64,000 bases of DNA, from the NCBI GenBank assembly GCA_964023275.1, contig OZ029927.1, positions 20,202,762 to 20,266,761 on the forward strand, read 5' to 3'. A program made the position numbers and the translations under genes. The notes beneath the pieces are model-generated. The model had not been told where the DNA came from. It was given only the letters and a program-made list of their open reading frames with translations, and ran no database searches. Below, piece after piece: positions 53,180 to 62,543 of this stretch (its first letter is position 1; each line of letters begins with the position of its first letter). Origin of the DNA: Norana najaformis. Taxonomy: Eukaryota; Annelida; Clitellata; Crassiclitellata; Hormogastridae.

Positions 53180-53510
53180 CAGGCATCTGTAAGCAATTGC
53201 ACATCGAGTGGAGAGGCCGCGATGACTGAAGATTGCAATCATAGTGTTATTCATTCCAGCCGTTGTCAACAATATTCCTAAGGTCCTATTTAATCAAAAT
53301 TTAATCAAAATGCATAACTAAAGTAATGTTCCTAAGTGCATATCAGCTGCAGGAGAACGACAAAAGACACCGAAAACACTGTGCCTTCCCTTGGTTTATC
53401 TAATTTTTTGTGTTACTTTTGAGAACTAGTACGTTAACCATTTGGTCCGCAGTTTCGACTCCCGAGCTGTTTGTCAGCTCGTCCTTTTGCTAATTTTCAA
53501 AGTTATACAA
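53180..53510 (+). pseudogene. Receptor relic psi-6
   Basis: Starts at the ICKPLH region (GCATCTGTAAGCAATTGCAC), continues through TATTCATTCCAGCCGTTGTC and AACAATATTCCTAAG (NNIPK), then after a 60-bp insertion resumes and ends at the TM5 trace GTTTGTCAGCTCGTCC. Corresponds to the distal half of psi-3 (31930-32185). The insertion at 53288-53340 resembles receptor 3' UTR in reverse. Confidence 0.8.
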
Positions 53511-53953
53511 AGAAGTGTACAAAAGAATGAGGTAATGGTTGTTCAAGACGAATTATGGGCATGCCCGTTTATCAACAATTACAGTTTTACTATGTATGAA
53601 TATTTTTCAATCTATGAACGACTAGGAATTCTTTTATTATCCAACTCTAGAAATTATACAGTGTCTGAAAACGTCGTTAAACAACGCAGGCAATCACATT
53701 TTAAGTGCCCTACCAATTATTCATTGAACTTTCTCTAACGTTCGCTAGATGTCGACTTGAAAAAAGAGACAGTGCCATTTCCAATAAATTATTTTAAATA
53801 TTAAATTTTTGATGCAAAGAAAATGTAAAACCATAAATCGGAGCTGTTACTTCAGCATTTTAGCAAAGTAGTTAAAGCTGTTTTGTGCTCTCTTTCAGGT
53901 TGCGCTGTCAATATGTCGATTCTATCACCGTGACCAAACTTGCTGCAGGCACC
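53511..53953. other. Intergenic, no gene
   Basis: AT-rich. A 98-residue open frame overlapping it (53442-53738) starts inside receptor relic sequence and has no recognisable content. Confidence 0.45.
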
Positions 53954-53956
53954 TTA

Positions 53957-54343
53957 GGGGCCGTCCATAAATGACGTCACGCACCTAGGGGTGAGGGGGT
54001 CACACATCTGTGACGATTTGCGACGAAGGGGAGGGGTGTTTAAGAAATGTGACATCACATCATCACATCAAACATCAAAATGCATAGTGATTGTAATAAT
54101 TATACTACCTCCATTTTTCTTCGTTCTACTATATAGTTTCAAGTATTTTTATAGTTATAATTACTTTATTTGATAATTATAAGAACATTTGTATATAACA
54201 TTCTGGACATCTGTTTTTTCGGGGGGGGGGGGTGAGCAGAGCTTTGTGATGTCATATTTGAGGGGGGTATGACTTTTTGTGACGAAGGGATAGGGGAGTC
54301 AAAAATCGTCCTACATTGCGTGACATCATTTATGGATGGCCCC
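53957..54343. mobile_element. MITE with GGGGCC(G/A)TCCATAAATGA ends
   Basis: 387 bp. The left end is GGGGCCGTCCATAAATGACG and the right end, reversed, GGGGCCATCCATAAATGATG; inner sequence (GACGAAGGG) is also inverted. Flanked by TTA at 53954-53956 and 54344-54346. No ORF. A run of 13 G is at about 54221-54233. Non-autonomous DNA transposon; a superfamily is not assigned. Confidence 0.9.
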
Positions 54344-54346
54344 TTA

Positions 54347-54769
54347 TGCATGTGTATATATATGGGTATCTATATGTGTAAATGTATGCTCATATGTACA
54401 TGTAGACCTACGTGGCATTAGGCATTGGCGCTTAATGAATTGAGAAATCATGATAAAATAATAAAGAAGACCGAGACAGCAAGGACGACAACGCGGATTA
54501 GAGATTAATTAAAGAACGATCCGATACTCACGTAAATTTGAATTTAATTAAATTAATATTGTGATTATTATTTCCTGATTGGATAATTACTGAACATTAA
54601 TAGATATTCATTTATATATGCAGAGAAAACGTCAAGTGGGAGAAGGAGGCCAAATAGAATAGATTGATCTTCTGGATATTGAACTGAATACCGCTTGGTT
54701 TCGGTGCGCCATCGGTTGATGCCTCACGCATTAGACACCGACGCGGCAGAAGTTACTGTTTAATATATT
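54347..54769. other. Intergenic, no gene
   Basis: AT-rich with a short TATATG stretch at 54353-54400. Nothing recognised. Confidence 0.4.
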
Positions 54770-55130
54770 AAACATTGCACTTGATCAACGGATACTTTGA
54801 CTCTTGCTGCTTCCCGTACAGAACATTTGTGGGTTCTGAGAAGTTCTCGATAGCCGATCCAAAACTTTGGAATTCACTGTCCAGTTCCGTGCCTTCTGTC
54901 GGTTCCTTAATGTCATTCAAGTCGAATCTTAAGATTCACCTCTTTAAACTGCTTAGCCCACAATAGCCTGACTTCTGGAGCTCCTGACCTATTGACCTAC
55001 TGACCTATTTCGACCTTATTTCTCCAGCGGATTATGATTCTCGACTACGATCTCACTGGAAGAGGCACTCTGCAGACCCCCGTGCGTCATGATAACGGCG
55101 TTGTAGAAGTAATTAGATTAGATTAGCTCG
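54770..55130 (+). repeat. ATTAG-family LINE, ORF2 end and 3' UTR
   Basis: Frame 54775-54966 ends FSIADPKLWNSLSSSVPSVG and FKSNLKIHLFKLLSPQ. The 3' UTR has CAGCGGATTATGATTCTCG, CATGATAACGGCG and AATTAGATTAGATTAG. The same family as 35286-35812. Confidence 0.8.
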
Positions 55131-55904
55131 GATCTAGTATGTGTTGTGCTTTCGAAGGAACCATACAACAGGTTCCAGTTATGGAGTTTGCCAAGAGGTG
55201 ACACTTGTTTTTTCCAGGATCCTCAGTAAGCCTTCTTATTTTATTTACAAGTATAGGAGCTTAAGGACATTGTTGCCAGATATGTTATATCTGTGACAGT
55301 ATGTGTTCTATATTTCTTATTGTATCTGATGCGCCACTATGGAGGCATCGAATTTAAAAGGATTGAACTAGTGCTATATGGATATGTATCAGATAAAGGC
55401 ACACGATTAGCTCGGAAATTGCAAACATCGATAGAACACATTTGACTGGACAGCGAATTCGAGAGCTTTGGACCAACAACCAAGAAACTCAAAAAGTTTC
55501 CGTTAATTACTCTATTCAATATTGTAACACGTAGTATAGATGCTTTAAAGCTAAACATAGTTACACGAAATTACTTGACGTTACAAGTCGTGAAGTAACG
55601 ACATCTTGAATTCCGTCACATTATATTACACCAAAGCATTTCGTACCTCACAAAATACTAAGTTTCACCCCATTATATCATCATAAGTTTGGTTTCATTG
55701 TATATAAGTCGATATGCACCTAACGGCATACAAAATTCAGTTCAACGAATTAGGTTAAAGCACACCCTTCTGGAGATAACTAAACCAGAAGCACGACAAT
55801 TATCTGTCTCGTTTTACGAACTCACGAACAATTCACCTCTTACAATCTCTGTTCAAATCTTTCACTCAAACCTGAATAAACTGATCTTCCACAAACCTTA
55901 ACCC
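55131..55904. other. Intergenic, no gene
   Basis: The minus strand near 55440-55480 reads like another LINE C-terminus (LSNSLSSQM), otherwise nothing recognised. Confidence 0.4.
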
Positions 55905-56165
55905 GATTCCCACTCCTAATCTTTACCTATCTTGCCGTTCCATGTCTAAACGCAATCCACCGTAGCCCTCTTACTGCCTGTCTGCCTGCCTGCCTGCCTT
56001 CCTGACTCTTTGATCTCGACCCTGAACGGAACTTGACCCTACTTGCCGACCCAGTTTGCTTGACTGAGCGCCCATGAATCAGCTGGTGCCCCCGACTTAG
56101 CTTTCTTTTTCGCTGTAGAATTTTGGTTCTATTTCTAGCTCCAATTCTAGAGAACAGTTACAGAT
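55905..56165 (+). repeat. R1 copy
   Basis: CTTACTGCCTGTCTGCCTGCC, GATCTCGACCCTGAACGG, GACTGAGCGCCCATGAATC and a CGACTTAGCTTTC block. Confidence 0.68.
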
Positions 56166-57160
56166 ACGATCATAACACAATTCAGTTCGTTGTGTCTTTG
56201 TTATCATTGCTAGTGTTACATCCCGAGCATTAATAATGCTGCTTTGTTGGACATACAGTTCAAGTTTTATGCATTAACAAACAATGTTTTGTTGCCTGTC
56301 ATTAAATGAACTAGTTTTCTTTCAACAGAGGGTTACAGTTTCATAAGCAACGTGTCGCGTTTCAAAACATCACACATGTATTCAATTAGACACTATGCTG
56401 CCTTTTCAGTCTATTTCGCCTACAGCTTTAGGGACTCTGCAAAATCATGAATTGTTATTTCCTCTGATAGTCATTTAAGAAAACTGTTGCTCAAATGGTA
56501 TCGAAGCTTGTGTTGATGGATGAGCACGATGCACACACATTGTAATTGAGGCCTCATACGCAAAAACGGTAGGCCTGATCCTCTGAAAGTTTTCTAGCGA
56601 TTTTTCGAAAGAAAGAAAGAAAGATACATTGCGTCTCATTGAACTATCGATCGCTTTACTTTCATCGAGGTTCAGGCTAAAGAAGAGAGGTAATCGTAAT
56701 AATTATTGTAACTGCAAGTAATAATTTGTATAGCGGTGCTTCAGGAGAAACTAGCCAGAGTCGCTCTCTACGCCAGTCTTATACTGTCATTAAGAAGTTT
56801 TTTACTGTCATTAGGAAGAGAAATTTGATAAGAGTGCAAGAAGTTCTAAGATAACTATAAAAGTAATTAGTTATGAGCTCCCGCACAAATTCACCAACGG
56901 ATTCGCAGCCATAATTGATAATAACGAGCAAGCTGTTGACTTTGAGCGCCACCCCTTTGGTGCGGCGCTGCCAACGTATTTCACAGTTTTACTTGTTAAC
57001 CAAAATTTATACTTAATCTCATTAGTACTATGAAGAGTAATGCAAAGCGCTAAAAATAACCTCCGGAAGAAAGTGACGACGAAGTGAATTGATTGAATAT
57101 AACGATAGCTTTTGAGAAGATGAAATGTCTCAGTGTTAGTAAAATGGACCTTTAAGTTTA
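56166..57160. repeat. Duplicated non-coding block D1 (partner 60340-61160)
   Basis: Shares with D2: CAATTCAGTTCGTTGTGT, CACGTGTATTCAATTAG-like and TATGCTGCCTTTTCAGTCT, GAACTATCGATCGCT, and GAATTGATTGAATAT near the end. Both lie about 1 kb upstream of a receptor (receptor 6 and the receptor 7 pseudogene), so they may hold the upstream region of this sub-group, whose first exon was not otherwise found. Confidence 0.65.
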
Positions 57161-57399
57161 TGAGACGGTTTTTACTATTTGGGTTTGATTATATTTTTAT
57201 TAATTTTTCTTTGTATTTTTTTATTAATTTTCTTTGAGACTATTTGGGTTTGATTATATTTTTACAATAATTTTCTTTGTCCGAAAACTACGCGACCGAA
57301 TTATTCGATATGAGCTCATAACTACTATTTTATTATTCGCCTAGGCCTGTTATTTTTGATCAGATTCTCAGTTTCGGTTACTAGTTAAAACAACATGAG

Positions 57400-57700
57400 T
57401 TTGATTATAATTCAAGCCGCTAAGACTCTGATGTATGCATTAATATGCGCTAGGATTAATCATGGAAATACTATTTGTGCAGGGCTAACTCTTACCCGCA
57501 ACAGCCAACTGAAATATATCTTGAAAACTGCCTTCAGGCATGTTGTAGTCATATCTACTATTTGGGCATGTGTTCAACTTTTTGCGGGAGCAACTGCATT
57601 GGTCTTGATTCTTACAAGCAATTGCTTGTGATGCTATGCTCCATTTTATCTCAGAGATGTATGTGCCTAGTTGCTGTAAATTCCTGGCCTTAGATTCCTT
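57400..57700 (+). repeat. Decayed LINE reverse transcriptase fragment
   Basis: Frame reads AKTLMYALICARINHGNTIC and SQLKYILKTAFRHV, an old form of the LINE thumb motif (LVHAFVTSRLDYCN...LQRVQNAAAR). Frame breaks follow. Confidence 0.55.
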
Positions 57701-58115
57701 CGCTCTACTTCACAGGGTGATCTGATTGTCTCCCACTTCCAAACTTCCACGATGCAACATGAAAGCTTCATTGTAGTTGGTCCAACGTTCTGACAATCGA
57801 TTTTATTGCTATATATCGCCGGGCCTTGCGGAAGCGCCTTTGAGTTGGTAGCCTATCTTGAACTCTGTAGCAGGGTGTCTTTTCGGTAGCACACCGGTTT
57901 GTAAATCAGTGACTACGGGTGCGATATTTGCCTATATGCATACATGCATCCACATGTGTATGTACACGTATGTATGTATGTAGCCGTGAATGTATGCATG
58001 TACTTATGAATATAACTCATATCTTAATAAGTGCTTAAGAGATGCCAACATTTAGATTAAGAAACGAAACTTGGTTAAAGTACAAAGGTTATAAACGGAT
58101 CTGCTGTTTTAACAG
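57701..58115. other. Upstream of receptor 6, intron remains
   Basis: Short TATG tract at 57935-58015, as in the other intron 1 sequences. Acceptor TTTTAACAG ends at 58115. The first exon of this gene was not recognised. Confidence 0.55.
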
Positions 58116-58336
58116 GAAATCCAAGAGCGATTTGTTGACGAATATCACACGCTTTTGAATTGAGTATCGTAACGCACAAACCACAACATTCGATTACAGT
58201 TTGATCAAGTTATTACCCTCTCGATGGATTCTAATCCGTCAAAAAAGGTTTTAATGTGACTTAAAACCTGAATAGTCTAGAATCATCTAGCGCTACATTC
58301 GAATAACATTCACCAGGAACTTCCCGATATTTTCCA

Positions 58337-59344
58337 ATGGTTGAACTAAATTCAACTTGCATGAATTTCACGATGTTGGACTCTGAGAATAAAACATGCG
58401 AATTTGTCTTCAACGTGTATGTGACCGTCTTCCTGTGCTTTGTTGGATTTCTGGGAAATTTTGTTACGATCTGCGTACTGCAAAGAGACCGAGATCCGGA
58501 AAGACAGAAAACGACGAATTGGTTGCTGGAAACACTCGCAGTAGCAGACAGCATATATCTTGCATTTGCCTTCGTCTTCCTTCCGATCAGAACCATCGCA
58601 TTTCTCACCAAGGCATTGCCGACGGTTAGAAGAACGATCCCCTACTGGATGATGTACCTTTTCCCGTTTGCGCAGATCGCCCACATCGTGAGCATTTGGA
58701 TTTTGGTGCTCGTTACCATTGACCGCTATTTGGCCATTTGTAAACCGTTGCACACAAAGTGGAGAAGCCTGCGTCGAATGAAGATGACAGTCGTGGTGTT
58801 GTTCATTCTGGCTGTTATCTACAACATTCCTCGGTTCTTTGAAATGGAGGTGAGAACGATAGAAAACTGCATTGATGGTAAACCTCTACCCTTCAATTTC
58901 AAGCGCAGGTTTGTTTCAAGCGTCTATTATCAGTACATCTACGAATCCGGATGTGATTTCGTAATGCGGACTGGAGGTCCGATTGTCATCGTTGTAATTC
59001 TCAACGTTCGAATTATTTGGACGATCAAGGCCTTGATTAAGAAACGAAGCGAGATGACGATACAAGTGAAAGAAGAAAATACGTTGGCGGTGATGCTTAT
59101 CATTGTAGCCGCCATCTTCGTAATTTGTCAGTTGCCTTTTATCGCGTTGTCGATTACTGTCGAGACAGCAGATTTTCTTGTTACAGTGAACTGGGAAGCG
59201 TTAAGTTGTGCATTTCATATAGCCAATGCCCTCACAGTGCTCAATTCGTCTGTAAATTTTCTCATCTACTGTCTTATCTGGCGAAAATTCAAGAGAATCT
59301 TAGTTCGCATGATGGCCTGTTGCAAAGAAAATGCGAAGGGCTAG
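58337..59344 (+). CDS. FMRFamide-receptor-like GPCR, receptor 6, short N-tail
   Basis: 335 residues from ATG at 58337. The ancestral ATG (58224, MDSNPS) runs into TGA at 58257 after a deletion, so translation would have to start in the old ectodomain (MVELNSTCMNF), leaving about 20 extracellular residues with NST and NFT sites and both Cys. TM1 GNFVTICVL, TM2 LAVADS, TIDRYLAICKPL, IYNIPRFFEMEV, loop-2 Cys (ENCIDGK), CQLPFIA and LNSSVNFLIYC are intact. Three residues are missing near TVETADFLVTVNWEAL (FFP of the paralogues). Functional or newly decaying; exon 2 begins at 58116 and ATG codons at 58224 and 58254 precede the new start, which weakens it. Confidence 0.8.
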   Translation: MVELNSTCMNFTMLDSENKTCEFVFNVYVTVFLCFVGFLGNFVTICVLQRDRDPERQKTTNWLLETLAVADSIYLAFAFVFLPIRTIAFLTKALPTVRRTIPYWMMYLFPFAQIAHIVSIWILVLVTIDRYLAICKPLHTKWRSLRRMKMTVVVLFILAVIYNIPRFFEMEVRTIENCIDGKPLPFNFKRRFVSSVYYQYIYESGCDFVMRTGGPIVIVVILNVRIIWTIKALIKKRSEMTIQVKEENTLAVMLIIVAAIFVICQLPFIALSITVETADFLVTVNWEALSCAFHIANALTVLNSSVNFLIYCLIWRKFKRILVRMMACCKENAKG

Positions 59345-60224
59345 TTTTAGAGAAACAGAGCATATCATGGCGATGTTTGAGGGTGTCGTAGTTGAACCCT
59401 TTTTTCGATAGGCTTATTTCAAATATATAATGAGTCTTAGAGGTGCGAAATAGAACGAAACTGAGTTTAATCACTTTTCCTAGATGACGAGAGAACATTA
59501 GAACGATTTATTATGGATTTTTATTATATTTCTGGTGAAATTAACACTGTCAATTGTGATGCTGACAAAAGTTTAAATGAGCATCGTTATTCGTCTTTGG
59601 GAGAGAGATTACACTTGCAGCCTTAGTCTTCTAGTTAATTCTGTTACGATAGCAGTACTTCAATGTGTAGTATACCACAGAGTATAGTATGCGATAGAGT
59701 ACAGTACAGCTTGAAGCATAGTATACAAGAGAGTATAGAATACGATTAAGTTCAGGATAACACACAGCATAGTAGGTTAAAGTTTACATGAAGTTCAAAG
59801 TTTATAAACGCAACGGTTGTTTTAACAGGAAATGCGACGGTCATTGTAATTTGACATAATACTGTAATTACAATTACAATTACGAAATTCAAGGACTGCG
59901 TTAGGTCATAATGAATAATTTAGCATTTGGAATAGCGCTCTCGCCAACTGCATTTTGAGCGCGTGAATGAAAACGAAAACAAACCAGACAGCAGCTTATA
60001 TCAAAGTAAAATATAAAGAGATGAAATGGTTTCTAGCAACTTTATGTAACGATTCCCTAACTAAAGCAAACCCTTGAAAATTTTCGTTTGGAAACTCCTT
60101 TAATCCCTCCAGCCCTCTGGCGTTGGGATCATGCACTCACATGAAGCGACCATAGTTTGATGCCTTGAGCATCATGTTGTCGTCGTAGATGTCACTAGAT
60201 TAGAATCGTTTCACTACCATTATT
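59345..60224. other. 3' flank of receptor 6, no gene
   Basis: 3' UTR-like sequence to about 59630, then GAGTATAGTATGCGA-type repeats (59680-59770), an orphan acceptor-like stretch (TGTTTTAACAGGAAATGCG at 59819) and ATTACAATTACAATTAC at 59868-59884. A LINE tail (GCGACCATAGTTTGATGCC to CACTAGATTAG) lies at 60140-60205. Confidence 0.5.
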
Positions 60225-61160
60225 CACCGTGGCAGTCTGATGCTACCTTCCTAACCCTTCGATCTTGACCTGGAACGAAACTTGATCTTACTTGCCATCG
60301 AGTTTGCTTATAAATAAGCCGGCGCTGTAAAATATCCAGACCACGATTAGGGTTACTATCATAACACAAATCAATTCGTTGTGTTTTTATTATCATTTTT
60401 ATGATGTTATTATACCCCGAGCAGTTTCTAACTGCATTTTTCCAAATACACTTCAGATTTCTTCTGCAACAATAATCAGTATTCTGTACACTGTTATTTT
60501 ATGAATCGGTTTTCTTTCGACAGAGGATTACAATTTAAAAAGCAATATATCATTTTTCAATATCCCACACGTGTATTCAATTAGCTGCTATGCTGCCTTT
60601 TCAGTCTTTTACGCCTAGAGTGTTAATAAATACACATAAATTATAAATTGGTGTTTCCTTTAGTAAGAGTTTAACGAAAACCGTTGCTCAGATGGTTTGT
60701 AACTTGCGTCGATGTACGAACAAAGTGCACAAACACAGCAGTTGAAGCCTTATGCGCATCGAGGGGTAAGCGTTTGAGAGTTTTCAAGTGATTTTTTACA
60801 CAAAGCGACTCATTGAACTATCGATCGCTCTGCTTCCGTCTAGTTCCACGCAAAAGAGAAGAGTAATCGTAGTAAATATTGTAATTAGATATTTGTAAAG
60901 CGTCGCTTCAAGTGAAAATAATCAGAGGCGCTCTGGACGCAAGCCATAGCGATGTTTACTGCGATTAAGAACAGAAAGTTTATAAGAGTGAAAGAGATTC
61001 TGACATAAGTAGAAAAGCCACCGACAGTGGGCTCTTTCACAATCTAACTAACGGATTTCCATTCAGAATTGACAGTCGACAACATATTTTTTGCGGAAGA
61101 AAATGACTACGGTACGAATTGATTGAATATTACGTCAGCGTTTGAGTGTCTAGTAAAATA
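60225..61160. repeat. R1 copy followed by duplicated block D2
   Basis: R1 landmarks at 60225-60370 (GATCTTGACCTGGAACG), then D2 sequence matching 56166-57160 in order. R1 plus D is therefore one duplicated unit. No gene. Confidence 0.65.
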
Positions 61161-61309
61161 AACCTAGATGTTTCTTCTACTGATTGCCTGCATTTCAATA
61201 ATTAATGCATACAATACGGCTAAGCCTAACCAATGCGTTAACGGATTATTCAGTGAAAATGATTACTAGCAATTGTATGTAACGATTCCCTGACTAAAGT
61301 AAATCCTAG

Positions 61310-61625
61310 AAAAATTTGGATTGTGGTCTTCGTTACCATTGACCGCTATATGACTATTTGTAAGCAGTTACGCATACCGAGTTACATGGGGCCTTTTCTC
61401 ACTATTGTGCTTGAAGTCGTCCGTATGATGACCATCTGGATCGTAGTTCTCGTTTCCACTGCCAGCTACCTCGCTGTATGCAACCCGCTGCAGATGAAGT
61501 GACGAATCGGGTGACAAATCAAACTAGCCACTGTTACAATGTTCATCCTGACCGTTATATATAGCATTCCTCGATCTTCTTTGAAATCGAGTGACTGTGC
61601 TGAATCACTGCGATGGTAAAAGTGT
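61310..61625 (+). pseudogene. Receptor relics psi-7, mosaic
   Basis: Two consecutive TM3 segments: WIVVFVTIDRYMTICKQL at about 61317-61375, then MMTIWIVVLVSTASYLAVCNPLQMK with a stop, at about 61428-61503, followed by TMFILTVIYSIPRS. The second lacks the DRY Asp-Arg and differs from the array consensus, so it may come from another receptor subtype. A further TM1 scrap (ENNMCEFIFSVC) is at 61770-61808. Confidence 0.75.
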
Positions 61626-61815
61626 GCTATGTATGATAGTAGCCAAATTCGATATGAATTATCATTTTGTCATGTACAAAGGAGTCTGCGATTTGATCTT
61701 TCTTCCTGCTGTATATATGGATGCATGTATGGGCATATTTTACTTGCTGTAATTAAACGATTTGTTATTCCGAGAACAATATGTGCGAATTTATCTTCAG
61801 CGTATGCCTGACTTC

Positions 61816-62437
61816 CTGTATCTTGTATGCTTGGATGCATGGATGCATTTATCAAAGTACATTCAGCTTAGGATATTTGTCTTTTTTATTTTATTCTTTA
61901 ACAGTTACTGATTTTGTGTTTATATAAAGGATACGTTGTTTTATTGCTAAGCTAATAGCCATCTGACTGTGGCTGAGTAACAGGTGACCCTAAGAACCCT
62001 AAGGAAGCGGAACTTCTGTTCCTTCTGGGTATTATGCCTTTTGCATCCCTGTAAATTATGTATGATTGTAATATGTATCATTCTTGAATTGGGATAAATA
62101 AACGAGATGAATGAAATGAACGAAGTATGCATGTATGCCTGGATGCATATTTTTATGTGTGCATGTACGTATTCATGCATGTATGGCTATATATATATTT
62201 AGCTATGTATATAGGTATGTACGTTTATAAATAGGTATGCATGCATGTATGTAAGTACGTATGATCTATGCATGTATGCATGTGTTTAAATATCTAACTG
62301 GCTATTTGTATGCACCTTCTAAGAAAATCATGTTTTAATATGTGCCTATTACATTAAACAATTTAGGTTAACAAACAAAATTTGGTTAAAGTTTTCACTA
62401 ACTTCAAAGGTGATAAACGCATCTGTTGTCTTAACAG
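61816..62437. other. Upstream and intron remains of the receptor 7 pseudogene
   Basis: Irregular TATG tracts at 62125-62290. A short LINE-like 3' end (GGGATAAATAAACGAGATGA and ATGAAATGAACG) is at 62090-62130. Acceptor CTTAACAG ends at 62437. No first exon recognised. Confidence 0.55.
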
Positions 62438-62543
62438 GAAATTCAAGGTCGGTCTTTGACGAACAAAACACGTTTCTGATATGAGCATCACAACTCACAA
62501 ATCACAGCTTTCGTGAATGTTTGATCAAGCTAATACCGTCACG

